Below are positions 21,010 through 31,800 of a stretch of DNA of 64,000 nt, piece by piece. Made by a program: the position numbers and the translations under genes. The notes beneath the pieces are model-generated. The model was given only the letters and a program-made list of their open reading frames with translations, had not been told where the DNA came from and did no database searches. Positions within the stretch are counted from its first letter, which is position 1. Each line of letters begins with the position of its first letter. The stretch comes from Cololabis saira (lineage: Eukaryota; Chordata; Actinopteri; Beloniformes; Belonidae): positions 15,234,441 through 15,298,440 of the forward strand of contig NC_084607.1 in NCBI RefSeq assembly GCF_033807715.1, given 5' to 3'.

Positions 21010-21675
21010 ATAGACATATGACTTTTCCTGACTTTAAACTATCATGTAATGTTCTGAATATCTGTAGTGAAGTGAAATATCTTGGCCACGTGATCACAGG
21101 TCAACTGACAGATGATAAGGACATTTATCATCAGTGTCGTATGTTGTATGTGCAAGCATATTGTTGCGTAAATTTGGTTGTTGTACTGTTGGAGTGAAGT
21201 TGACTTTGTTCAAAGCGTATTGTTCACCTCTGTACACTGCACATCTGTGGCTGAAGTATAAAAAAAGCCAGCCTTCAGAGACTGCAAGTGGCATACAATG
21301 ATCCTCTGAGGATACTGCTAAAAAGGCCCAGATGGATAAGCGCGAGTGAGATGTTTGTGAGTGCTGGAGTGAACTCTGTTTTGAGAAACGTAATGTAGAG
21401 GTTTATCTGTCGGTTCAATCATTCTGATAATGAAATTGTTGTGGTACTGGTGAACATTATGTGCAGTGCCACATGCTGCACGTCTCAGTTTTGGGATCAT
21501 TGGTATAAGTGTCTTTTAAATGAGTCATTAGACTACTTTTCATTTCTGTGTTTTTTAATCTTTTGTATTGTGTGTTTTTGATTGTATTTGTGTATGGACC
21601 TTGAGTCTGGAATTAAGCATATCTATCCATCCATCCATCCATCCATCCATCCATCCATCCATCCATCCATCCATC
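21010..21675 (+). mobile_element. LINE RT C-terminus and (ATCC)n tail
   Basis: After an internal deletion it continues with VKYLGHVITGQLTDDKDIYH and LQRLQVAYNDPLRILLKRPR, with several stops and shifts. It ends 'gaccttgagtctggaattaa' and tandem ATCC at 21627-21675. It probably belongs to the same element as the endonuclease piece before it. Confidence 0.75.
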
Positions 21676-22617
21676 CTAAACAGAGATCCAAGTTCAGCAC
21701 GGCCCCTGCGCTCTGCTGGAGAGGATGTGGGGAGGCCACTGCAGACCATGGTTTGGTCAGGCCGTCTCATTCAGCCCTTTTGGGCTGATGTAGCAAATGT
21801 AAGTTCAAAATCATCATACGTTGCTCCTTCACCCTCTTATACCTTGGACTCTTCCCAGACTGACTGACTGTGGATGATGTTTACCTCTTGAAGATTTTTG
21901 TGGCAATAAGAAAAGGTTGGCTACAGACACAGCGTCCTGCACTGAACCTGTTCACATCAATAACAGCATGACCTATTCCCTAGGGGAGGGTGTAGGTCTC
22001 TAAGAGGAGATAGGAAAGAGATGTTGGAAAAAGGGCTGGACTTTACAAACAGTGGCAGTACTGAATCATTTGAATATGCATGTTATTTTATCTGTAAACA
22101 TGTTACCGGTACATAAGCTGACCCCTGTGTTTGTTCAATAAAAAGTATTTAAAAAAAACCTGTAAAATCTCAATATTTCCAACATAATTTTCCACAAATT
22201 AACCTTTATTGAAATCATTCTCAGCATATACTGTTGTATGTATAATATGTCAGAACAGTTGAACGTTTGAACCTTTAGTGAGTCAGCAGTCAGTGATTAG
22301 AGTACTGCTGCCCTCTTGTGTAAGATATTATGTTTACAGTTTCACTGAACTCGCTGAAACATGTAAGGTCTTATATTATTCTCAGAGGTTCAAATCAGAT
22401 AAACTCCCATTTAGCCAGTTTTCAGACTGCCTCACTGTCTTTTTTTAAAGATGGATAATTGACAGAGTCAATAAAGGTTTTGATAGCTAGTTCATGGCAT
22501 TCCACTAACAAGCAGAGCTTGAATCTGCAGATTGGTCCTCTAAACTCCAAGTGCAGATCAGCCCCTGCATCTGCCTCCACTTGGTATCAACCCACCTGCT
22601 TGTTTAGTGTCAGTAAG
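21676..22617. other. No gene recognised
   Basis: GC-richer sequence to 21870, then AT-rich unique-looking DNA. No exon-like frame with splice sites was found. Confidence 0.3.
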
Positions 22618-22702
<85 letters not shown>

Positions 22703-22712
22703 TGATAATAAT
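22618..22712. repeat. (AAT)n microsatellite
   Basis: About 31 units with one GATGAT interruption near the right end. Confidence 0.97.
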
Positions 22713-23139
22713 ACAATTTCGTTTTTGAACTAACTGTCAAGAATGAGGATTGTTTTTCTTTCAGTACATCCATCCATTTTTATGTAAGCCAATTTATTTA
22801 ATATTTCTTCAAATAAAAGAAAGAAAAGAAAAATCACAACAGATTGAAGGTATAATCAACTACTTTAATCTGGGATCTTTAAATATGACCCCAGTGAGCA
22901 CAGAAACAATTCCTCTCCTGATTCAATATATATATTTACAAAATGTACGAGACTTTTGTGAAAATTGTTTCAGTTTACATTTTTTATGAAGTAAATATTT
23001 AAACTGATAAGCAACTCCTTCTGATGTGCAATCATAAAAAAGAACAAAGTACATACTCTGTTACATTTGACTTTACACCGGTGTAATAAACAACACTTAC
23101 ACAAAATAAAGGGATATTCTTTTATTTTCAAAAAGGTGA

Positions 23140-23331
23140 ATTTCAAAACCAATTACGTAGTTTATAAGGCATCCACAACAATGCCTTTCTTTCTTTTTTT
23201 TTTGGTTTTGTTTTAAGTATAATTTGGGGGATTCCTAAAACAGGAGCACAACTAAGGCACAACACAACTCCCAGTGAGAAGAAGACAAAAAATGTCACAA
23301 TGAAACAGAAAACCAGGTTGGTGTCGGATCT
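23140..23331 (-). CDS. Weak candidate terminal exon with a membrane segment
   Basis: A strong acceptor (ttttgtggcttttttcag) precedes a frame of about 60 codons. It has one clear hydrophobic helix (LVFCFIVTFFVFFSLGVVLC), then Cys/Pro, then a Lys/Arg-rich tail (KTKPKKKERK), which is the layout of a type I membrane protein C-terminus. An AATAAA on this strand lies just beyond, near 23118. No upstream exon was found and no family was recognised, so chance is quite possible. Confidence 0.25.
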
Positions 23332-23591
23332 GAAAAAAGCCACAAAACCTGTGGTAAAAGTTTAAAATTAAATTACTCAGCTGGGATTTTCTTCCATTAT
23401 ATGAACCTCTCAGCAGCATTTTCACACCATTGAAAAGCCTCATAAATGATCACATGACTCTGTGCCCAAACATCAGGACACTTGTTATATTAAAATCTGT
23501 ACAGCACTATAATTACTATAATTATTCACATCAAATATCAAATTGATTTTTTTTTTTAATAATTGTTGAGGTATGAAATTTGAGCAGTTAA

Positions 23592-23931
23592 AGGAGCTTG
23601 AGGCTCCTTTTAAGAAATGAGACTCTCTAGCGCCACCCTTCACCACGACGGCTGTTGGGGGTACTGCAGCCAACAGTGAAGCCGGCACGGGAGAACGGGG
23701 AGAACGCACATGCAGCGTCATGTGACGTCACATCCGCAGGACAGCGCGGGAAATTCGGGACCGAATTGCAGCACATTTTGCAGCACACAGCCTGTTCAAG
23801 GCAAAGGAGAGATACACTAGAGGGCTCATTCTTTTTGGTTTGGAACGCTTCATCTGACATTATTACTAGAAAACTTAAAATGTATACGGATTTTTTTCAT
23901 TAATCCTGCCACAATCCGGCCTCAAGCTCCT
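23592..23931. mobile_element. TTAA-flanked MITE (piggyBac-like), copy 1
   Basis: The ends AGGAGCTTGAGGC and GCCTCAAGCTCCT are inverted repeats, with TTAA at both outer borders (23588-23591, 23932-23935). It contains a CRE-like TGACGTCA in 'atgtgacgtcacat'. A second copy, in opposite orientation, is at 58869-59190. TTAA is the piggyBac target. Confidence 0.88.
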
Positions 23932-23939
23932 TTAATGTT

Positions 23940-26900
23940 GGAATAAACATGTAATAAAATCTTTTATCAGTTATTTTCATTTTGTCCTTCAATGCAGCAG
24001 CAGTTTGTATCCTTTTAGTTCTTTTAAACTGTACATGTTTCACTTGTGACCATTGCTGCTTTGCTGTGGGAGCAGCTAAACAACTGAGCGACTCTATGTA
24101 GTGATACTACTTTTGACCACATGGAGGTGCACTGATCAGGGGGTTGACCAAAGACTGGCGGTATAAGATGAACTGGACAAGCTTCTGCAACCTTATACTT
24201 TTCAGTCCCAAATAACTAGTTGGGTGTGCTTGGTTCATGCTAACCCATGACACTAATTAATATTCCCTCTTTCTGGTTCTGATCACATCGGTCTAAACAT
24301 CCTCATTTCAACTGTTGCTACTGAAATGACATCCGAAACAAGTGATGGAGGGGCGGGGGGGTCCCCTGTCCCCGCCAGTTGGGCAACCCTACTGGCGTGG
24401 GAAACTGAAGGACTGTGAGTCTCAGCAGACTAACGCTTAGAAGCGACCTGGAATCATCCACCGTGGCTCCTGGCTCCATCAGCTGAACATTTGCAACAGG
24501 AACTCCCTTTTCAAAAGTCGTTTTAGTGGCAAAATCAGAAAGGGCCGCTTGTTTGGAACGAGCTGCCTGCTCTTAAATGAGCTTCATCCTCAGGTGCTTC
24601 CAGCACAGCGCATCTTCTTTAAAATATTAATGATTGTGCTCTGTTAGGTATTTATTCACAGCTCAGAATATAACACAATGCAAAGCACTAAGTAGCTAAA
24701 GTGATGACAGCTGTCAATTAGAGCCGGCCCCTAGTGTTAAGTAGAGGAACTGCAACTATTGTTGGTTTTGGCTCTGATCCGCTGCCCCTGTGTGGTCACA
24801 AGTGGAGGTGCTACATAAAGTGGCTTTAAGAGGGAAAATTGTAAAATTATCCTGACAACGGTGTCCTGAATAAATATGAATATAGTTCGTCTTTCTGACT
24901 TAAAGTGCTGAATGTCACAGTTCACTCAGAGATTTATGTTCATGATCTCCAGATTGGTCCTCGTAACAACATTATTTTCTAGAAAACTCACAAACTCGAT
25001 CAACTCTTTTTAAAGATTAAGGAATATATCAGTCGCTGTTTTAGTAATAAAGAACGACATAAATGAAAGTGGGATGTGTGGCGGAATAAAATTAAATAAA
25101 TACAGAGAAATACTGACAAATATACTAATGTAAAAATATGTTTCATTTTTGTTTTTGCAAATGAAGTAATCTCATTTGTGTAATATCTTGAATTTATATG
25201 TACATTTCTAGATTTGCCTTTATTAAAGGTAGCTGTCATTACCATTTATATATATATTATTTTATACATTCATTTATGTTTTATATTTATTTAATGTTAC
25301 AATTCTTCGATTTTATTTAAGTAATCTATCTCCAAATATCAATTGGTTCTTGTAAAAGTACAGTAGTTTGTTTCAGTGTCCTAAATTAAACTAAACTAAA
25401 CTGAAGTGAGTTCAAATAGGAGGTTAGTGTAACCAGCTTGTTCAAATTTACTGAAAATTGTTTGCTTCTTCTTTTTTTTGTTACACTGACCTAACTAATA
25501 CAGATAAACGTTTTTAATACAAAGTTTTGTAAGAAAATGCTGACATAAAGACTGATGTAGTCGTTTATTTGTGGATGTAATTATTATTTTCTGCATTCAC
25601 GTGTTTTTGTTTGGTTTTGTTTTAACCAATGGGATTGAGCAACCAGGGACCTGGATTTGATTAAATAGGCTTTATTTTAAAATAAAAAATAAATGAATAT
25701 CAGTATAACCTGTTTAAATTCTGTAAGATTTGTATGTGTTTTTAAGTATTCACAATTGACTTTGAAATGAGGTCTACTTTGTGCCCTTACAGGACTGCTG
25801 CAGTAGCACGTGACAGCATATGACACGTGTGGTTATTGCAGACGCTTTCATCACATCAATTAAAACATCTAACTTCTTCACAAAGCTGGTGCGTCGACGC
25901 GGTCCATCCCCCAAATCATTTCATTGACCAATAGACTGTGGAGCTGCAATTTGATTGTGGGACGATTGCATCGACATCTGAAAAGGTGACACTTTGTTAA
26001 TGCCTGACACGAGGGACATGATGCGACAGACCCACAAGTCAGTTTGGCTTCAAAATCATGGGGGGCAGATTGTATGCACAGTGTCACCTGCATTAAAGGA
26101 GAAGTTAAAAACAATCTGTGGTTTTGCAGAACCATCCTAACAGCGTCTCCTCCAGACGGGCCGCACAGCCTCTGAAGCAGAATTACATCCACGAGTCCAG
26201 CTTTTACTTTACAGGCTCCTGCACAGTTTTGAACAAGTTCTGGACCACAATTGTACCTCTGTGGAGGAACTTAGAAAATGTACTTAAGTTAACAAATGGG
26301 GATCCAAGCACGGACAAACACAGATGTCTTAACTGGAAGGAATCGACTGATTAAATAACATTTGAAGCAGCATCTGTTGCATCTGAAGCTTGAAGTATTT
26401 GAAACATGTCAGTTTTATTGTTAGAGGGGCAGTCCAGAGTTTTCATGAATGTTTGCTTAGTAACTAATATGACACACAAGCTGGGAAATCTAAAGGCGCA
26501 TCTGCAAGAGTGACAGCATCCTCCCCTCTAAATATATCCACAACTAGATGATTCAAATCTCCAGAAAAAAAAAGGACAGTGTGGTAGAAAATGTAATCTT
26601 AATTTGTTCATATGCATCGGTCTCTGCATTTCAGGACTGCAACACCTTTCAAATGATGTTGAAAAGTAAAGGTGATGTTTCAAGCATGTGATTGTAATGA
26701 TTTCATACAGAAGCAGTTCAGCGGTGGACGTGTAATAAAAAGAAAGATCAGATTGGATTGTCAAATTTCTCTCCCTACATGAATCAAGTGAGTGAAGGAA
26801 GCTGGAGTCATTTCAGTGTGTATGTGCACACAACCTAGTTACTGAGGGCTCCAACTCCTCTTGGAAAGTGTTGCAGGAATGGATATGGATAAAGAAATGA

Positions 26901-27300
26901 AATGAAGCTGAAGGGGGACCAGGAAACGTTCACCATCAACTGCCATCATCTCAAATATTAATCACTGACTAAAAATTAAAAGAAATTCTGAATAAATTAC
27001 TTGTGCAAAATGAAAATGTGTGTTAAAACATGCATTACAGTAAAATAATACATGTAGATGTAATAATGAAGCTTAAGCCAGCCTTCACGTATTGTTTATG
27101 TCAGTTGCAACATCAAACATCAGCATTAAAAAAATCACAGTGGAGTTTGAAATTTGAGGTGGCATGCTCGGCGGAGGCGATGCTGCCCTCTGCTGGAACC
27201 AGCGCCCCACTCTCCTAAAAACACGTCATGTGGGACTTTTCTTTTAAATGTTCCTTTATGAGTCGTGTCCATACCAGCTTTGTGTGTGTGCTTGGGATCT
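23940..27300. other. Gene-poor interval
   Basis: 3.3 kb of AT-rich DNA. Frames up to about 100 codons exist on the minus strand (25878-26192), but none has splice sites plus a recognisable domain. A G-rich patch lies at 24348-24362. I see no mobile element with clear ends. Confidence 0.3.
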
Positions 27301-27307
27301 GTTTGTG

Positions 27308-27406
27308 TCCAACCGGCACAGACCCGGGACACGATGGAGAGATTATATATCTGGCTGGTCTGGAAACACCTCGGTTTGCCCTCCGGAGGGCTGGAAGAGG
27401 TGACCA
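27308..27406 (+). mobile_element. Short Rex3-like relic
   Basis: 'cacagacccgggacacgatg' then 'gctggtctggaaacacctcg' and 'ctccggagggctggaagagg' match the 3' coding end of the Rex3-like element at 14560-14680, strongly diverged. Confidence 0.6.
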
Positions 27407-27409
27407 GGA

Positions 27410-28293
27410 AAGAGGGAGCTCCATAAGTGTTATTTAATGGACGGATGGAACCATCTTTCATGTTCCAGGCTCTCTGTGGCCCTGAACAGGATAAGGCAGG
27501 TACAGAAAATGAAAGGATGGACAGATGCTGCATTCAGGATGTAATTCTGCCGCTTGAATGCTTTTATGCTTTTTATTCTTCCCATGTGCATGAAATGTGC
27601 AAAATAAATAGATCTTATATTAAATATTTTTTTCTGTTCTGAATTTCACTCTTCAAATGTCACAAATCAAACTCCACTTTCATGTTTTTGTGTTTACATT
27701 CAAGTTGCACCCCATGTGTCATGTGGCGTCAGGAGAGCAGCCATGACACCAACACTTTTATTCATCTTTCTTGTGACTTGTTTTGGTACGACGAAATAAC
27801 AGCTGACATCCTGCAGGCCGCCTGTACGGCAAACCCAACAACTCACTTACACTTATTTTACCTGTGACGCACCGGCAGCGGAATCAAAACAAGCTAAGAG
27901 TGGGTAAAAGAGTGAAAACACTCAGCAATGTGCTGTCATCTTTGAAGTTTTCTGTCACTGCTGAATGTTGTTTCAGGCCACAAAGATCTGATTGATTAAC
28001 CTCGGTGTGCTCGGTGAAGGTCAGATCCAACAACTTCAAATATATATACAGTACGTTCATTCAGTCTTTGAACATTAAAAACTGACAAAAAGAGAGAAAA
28101 ACTTAATTTAGAATTCTCACATTGAAAGATTTCAGCAAACTAAATTTCAGAAAATTAAATAAAACCCTTTTACAAATTTTCTCTAAAACTTTTAAATGAT
28201 GGGCCTAAGAGAGCAACAGCAGCTGTTGTCTGCATGTCGGGCATCTCCGTAACCGAGGAGACGCTCAACAGGAGGTATGGAGTTCTTCATCTA
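27410..28293. other. No gene recognised
   Basis: Unique-looking sequence leading to the xylt1 3' side. No polyadenylation signal close to the xylt1 stop was identified on the minus strand. Confidence 0.3.
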
Positions 28294-28392
28294 ACATTCA
28301 TTCATTCATTCATTCATTCATTCATTCATTCATTCATTCATTCATTCATTCATTCATTCATTCATTCATTCATTCATTCATTCATTCATTCA
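28294..28392. repeat. (TTCA)n microsatellite
   Basis: About 24 uninterrupted TTCA units, 170 bp beyond the xylt1 stop codon, likely inside its 3' untranslated region. Confidence 0.97.
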
Positions 28393-28557
28393 CTCAGAAC
28401 ACTGTTGTCCAAAAAAACGTGAGACCCGACTTCTGAGTCTTCCCACTTCCCGTCTGAAGCTTCTTCTCTTTCAACCTCACGGACTTAAATAAATAAATAT
28501 CTAGACACAAAGGTGTCTTCCTTCATCTGTTCCCTCCGTCCACTCGTCCTCCGACTG

Positions 28558-28880
28558 CTACCTGATCCGTCCGTCCACTCTGGGCGGCTTCAGTTCAGAT
28601 TTTGGGTCGGGGCTGCGGGAGCTCCACGCCGTGAGGTGGCAGTGTTGCATGAAGGGGCAGGAGCTGGAGCCCAGTGAGCAGATGTCCGCGGCGGACCAGT
28701 GGCCCTGCAGGAGCCCGTCCAGCCAGCGGCGCAGCGGCGCCCCCGTCAGGCCGGCGTTGGCCTCGGCCTCCTCCACGGCGCCCAGGCTCACCGGCAGCTG
28801 CAGGACCGGGTTCAGGCCGTGGAAGCTCTGCTCCATGTAGGAGTTCCTGGTCGGACCGCCGTGCAGCCGCAGAGCGTCGT
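28558..28880 (-). CDS. xylt1: xylt1 exon 12 equivalent (terminal)
   Basis: 323 bp of coding sequence after acceptor ttggtgtttccag. It encodes [20 protein letters not shown], the conserved [16 protein letters not shown], and the family's closing [19 protein letters not shown], then TAG. It is distinctly GC-rich. Confidence 0.95.
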
Positions 28881-31800
28881 CTGGAAACACCAACATGTAA
28901 GTGAGAATTCAAGGGGAAAATCTTAAAGGCTGGACTAAAAACACTTAAAAGACAGACTTCTTTATGGACATTTATCAATATTATTACTAAACTACGGTGG
29001 CCGAGACCCGCCATTGCTGAAAATAAAAGTAACGCTGCAAACAGAAACAAACGCCGCTGCAAATAAAATAAACACTTAGCAAATAAAATTAACGCTGCAA
29101 ACAAATAGAAACGCCGCTGCAAATAAAAGAAACGCTGAAAATATAAAGAAACTGCTTCAAATAAAATAAAAAACGACTCAAATAAAAAAGCCACAACGGA
29201 AGTGAATTACCCGGGGCCGATGCACCGGTGTTTTTATGTGAGAGGTGTTGTTGTTTTTGTTGTTTTTATCATTAATAATAATGCCAAGAATAATCTAAAG
29301 CGTGGGTAACAATAGTTATTTGTATGAATGTGAAGTTGAAGCTGTGTGTGGTGGTCAGGGACTTCTCCTCTCACGTAAAAAACACTGGTGCATCAGCAAA
29401 AATAGTCCCCGGTAATTCACTTCCGTTGTGGCTTTTTTATTTGCGTCGTTTTATTTTCAGCTGCGATTTTTTTTAATTTCAGCGTTTCTTTAATTTGCAG
29501 CGCCGTTTGTTTCTGTTTGCAGCGTTACTTTTATTTTCAGCAATGGCGGGTCTCGGCCACCGTACTAAACAGACATGTGGAGCAACAAGGAGAAATAAAA
29601 CAACCAAGTTATTTAGATACAAATATGTTAGATTTTAACATACAAACATAGTCATCAACTGCAGCTACATGAGAGACCATCAGATCAGCTCGCGTGACAC
29701 ACCACCTGAATCTGATCATGTCTGTTGATGCACCGTGCTTTAATTAGTCCTGCATGCCCACACAAGCCCGCCAAGGTCAAGCGACTCAAACAGCGAGGAG
29801 GAGGAGGAGGAGGAGGAGGAGGCGACGGATTTGGACAGAGGTGACCCCGCATGTGCACGACAGAGCGACAGAACACTATAAATACATGCATGTGTGATGT
29901 GACAGCTGGGGCGGGAGGGCCTCAGCTCCTGCCGCTCAAGTATTAGCTATTATTCTCTTTGGTCTGGAGCCACCTATCAAACGCTGCTCGGTTTACTGAG
30001 TTCACAGACCAACTCTGAGGGAAAGTAGATAACAAACAGGTGAGATACATTTACAGTTTACGTGCGATGTGAACTTGCTGACACGGCACACCCTGTCCTT
30101 ACAAACAGAAGCTTTCTTGGTTAAATATATTCGCTGGAAACCATCACCTGTGAACAACGTTTGAAATTAAAGAGATGTCCGGGGTCATTACAATCCCTTC
30201 AGTCATTAAGATGATTTAAGTCGGGGGAGGAGATAATAATGGTGTAGATGAGGAAATGTGTGTATTATCACTGTGAAATATTCAGATTTATTAGACGTGT
30301 TTAGTTTCCTGCTTCATCGTGTGGGCAGAGGGGCTCGCTTGTCTAGTTGTTGTGATACAGGGGGTTCTCTGGGAGTTTGGGCTGCCAGGTCCCTCTACAT
30401 CAAAGCTTAGTCTGGGTCGTCGGCTGTAAGCAGGACTCGTTCCCGTGAGGGATGGACTCCGCCAAGGATGCCCTTTGTTACAGATTCTGTTCATTACTTT
30501 TATAGACAGAATTTCTACAGAGGGGTGAGAGGGGTGGAGGGGGTCCGCTTCGCTGACATGGGAATTGGGTCTCTGCTTTTTGCATGTGATGCGGTACTGT
30601 TGGCTTCATCGGGCCAGGACCTGCCTCTCTCCCTGGAGCGGTTCGCAGCGGCTGGGATGGGAATCGGCACCTCGAAATCTGAGACCACGGTCCCCCGTCG
30701 GAAAAGGGTGGAGTGCCCTTTCCAGGTCTGGGATCAGGTACTGCTCCCAGTGGAGAAGTTCAAGTATCTCAGGGTCTTGTTCACGGGTGAATGGAGCAGG
30801 AGATCAATAGGCGGATCAGTTCGACCTCCACAGGGATGCGGACCCTGACATCCGTCAGTTGCAGTGAAGAAGGAGCTTAAAGGCGAAGCTCTCGATTTAC
30901 CAGTCGGTCTATATTCCCAGTCTCAGCTATGGTCAGGAGCTGTGGGTGCTGACCGAAAAACGAGATTGCGGTGGAAATGACTTTCCTCCGCCGCATGTCC
31001 AGCCTCTCTCTCTCCGGAAGGAGACCCAGGGAAGACCGAGGATAAGCTGGTACACCTTTTCCACCAAACCGGTTCCAGAGCTGGTTCGGAGACGGTGCTG
31101 GTTCACAACTTGTTCAACCAGCTGAGAACCTGTTTGCTTTTTCCATAGCTCGGGGTGCTAAGGGGAGCCATGTCATTACGTCACTGCAAACGTCAGTTAC
31201 GTCGCTTCAAACTTTAGTTACGTCGCTGCAAACGTCAGTTATGTTGCTGCGTTTGCATTGACGTGAAAATTGGTTTAATACAGGCTTGGTTATCGCTAAA
31301 AGACAGGTTGTCTCCTCCTCAGACCACTGCTGCTTTGCAGCATCCAGATTAATTTGTCACTTATTTGAAAATGTCGCCGACTCGCAGTCTTGCTATTGCC
31401 GTTGGTCTTAACAACTCCGCCCCCTCCGCTTACGTAGGCGGTCCTTTCCTGTAGCCCAGAAAAAGAGTTGGTGCTACCTGGAACCGCTTTTTCTGGCCCG
31501 GGGGCCAGTTATTTGTCAGTGGGAACAGAAAGCCCGGTTCCAAGCTCAGCACAGACTGCGTTTACATGCAGTCAATAACCCTTTTAAAACTCGAATATTG
31601 GCAATAACCCGAATTTGCACAGCCATGTAAACACCAATAAACCCTTTGAATAACACGAATTTGCTCATATTCCGGTTTTTAAAAACCCGAATATGACCCC
31701 TGGGTTACTCCTTTTAAAACCCGAATATTGGGTCATGTAAACGCTGAACGCAATATCCCGATCAAATGGAACATGAATTTGTTTTCTGTGCATGCTCTGT

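Noticed and set aside
25878..26192. Minus-strand 104-codon frame as a gene
   Set aside because: No domain, no good splice sites, and it is isolated in a gene-poor stretch.
28234..28422. (FIHS)n protein frame
   Set aside because: Translation of the TTCA microsatellite.
28595..29194. Minus-strand 199-codon frame
   Set aside because: Runs through the foldback element and then xylt1 exon 12 in the wrong frame. The [14 protein letters not shown] repeats come from the tandem arm units.
28993..29240. CRISPR-like array of short spaced repeats
   Set aside because: Units are contiguous and degenerate, mirrored in the other arm, and the genome is a vertebrate's.
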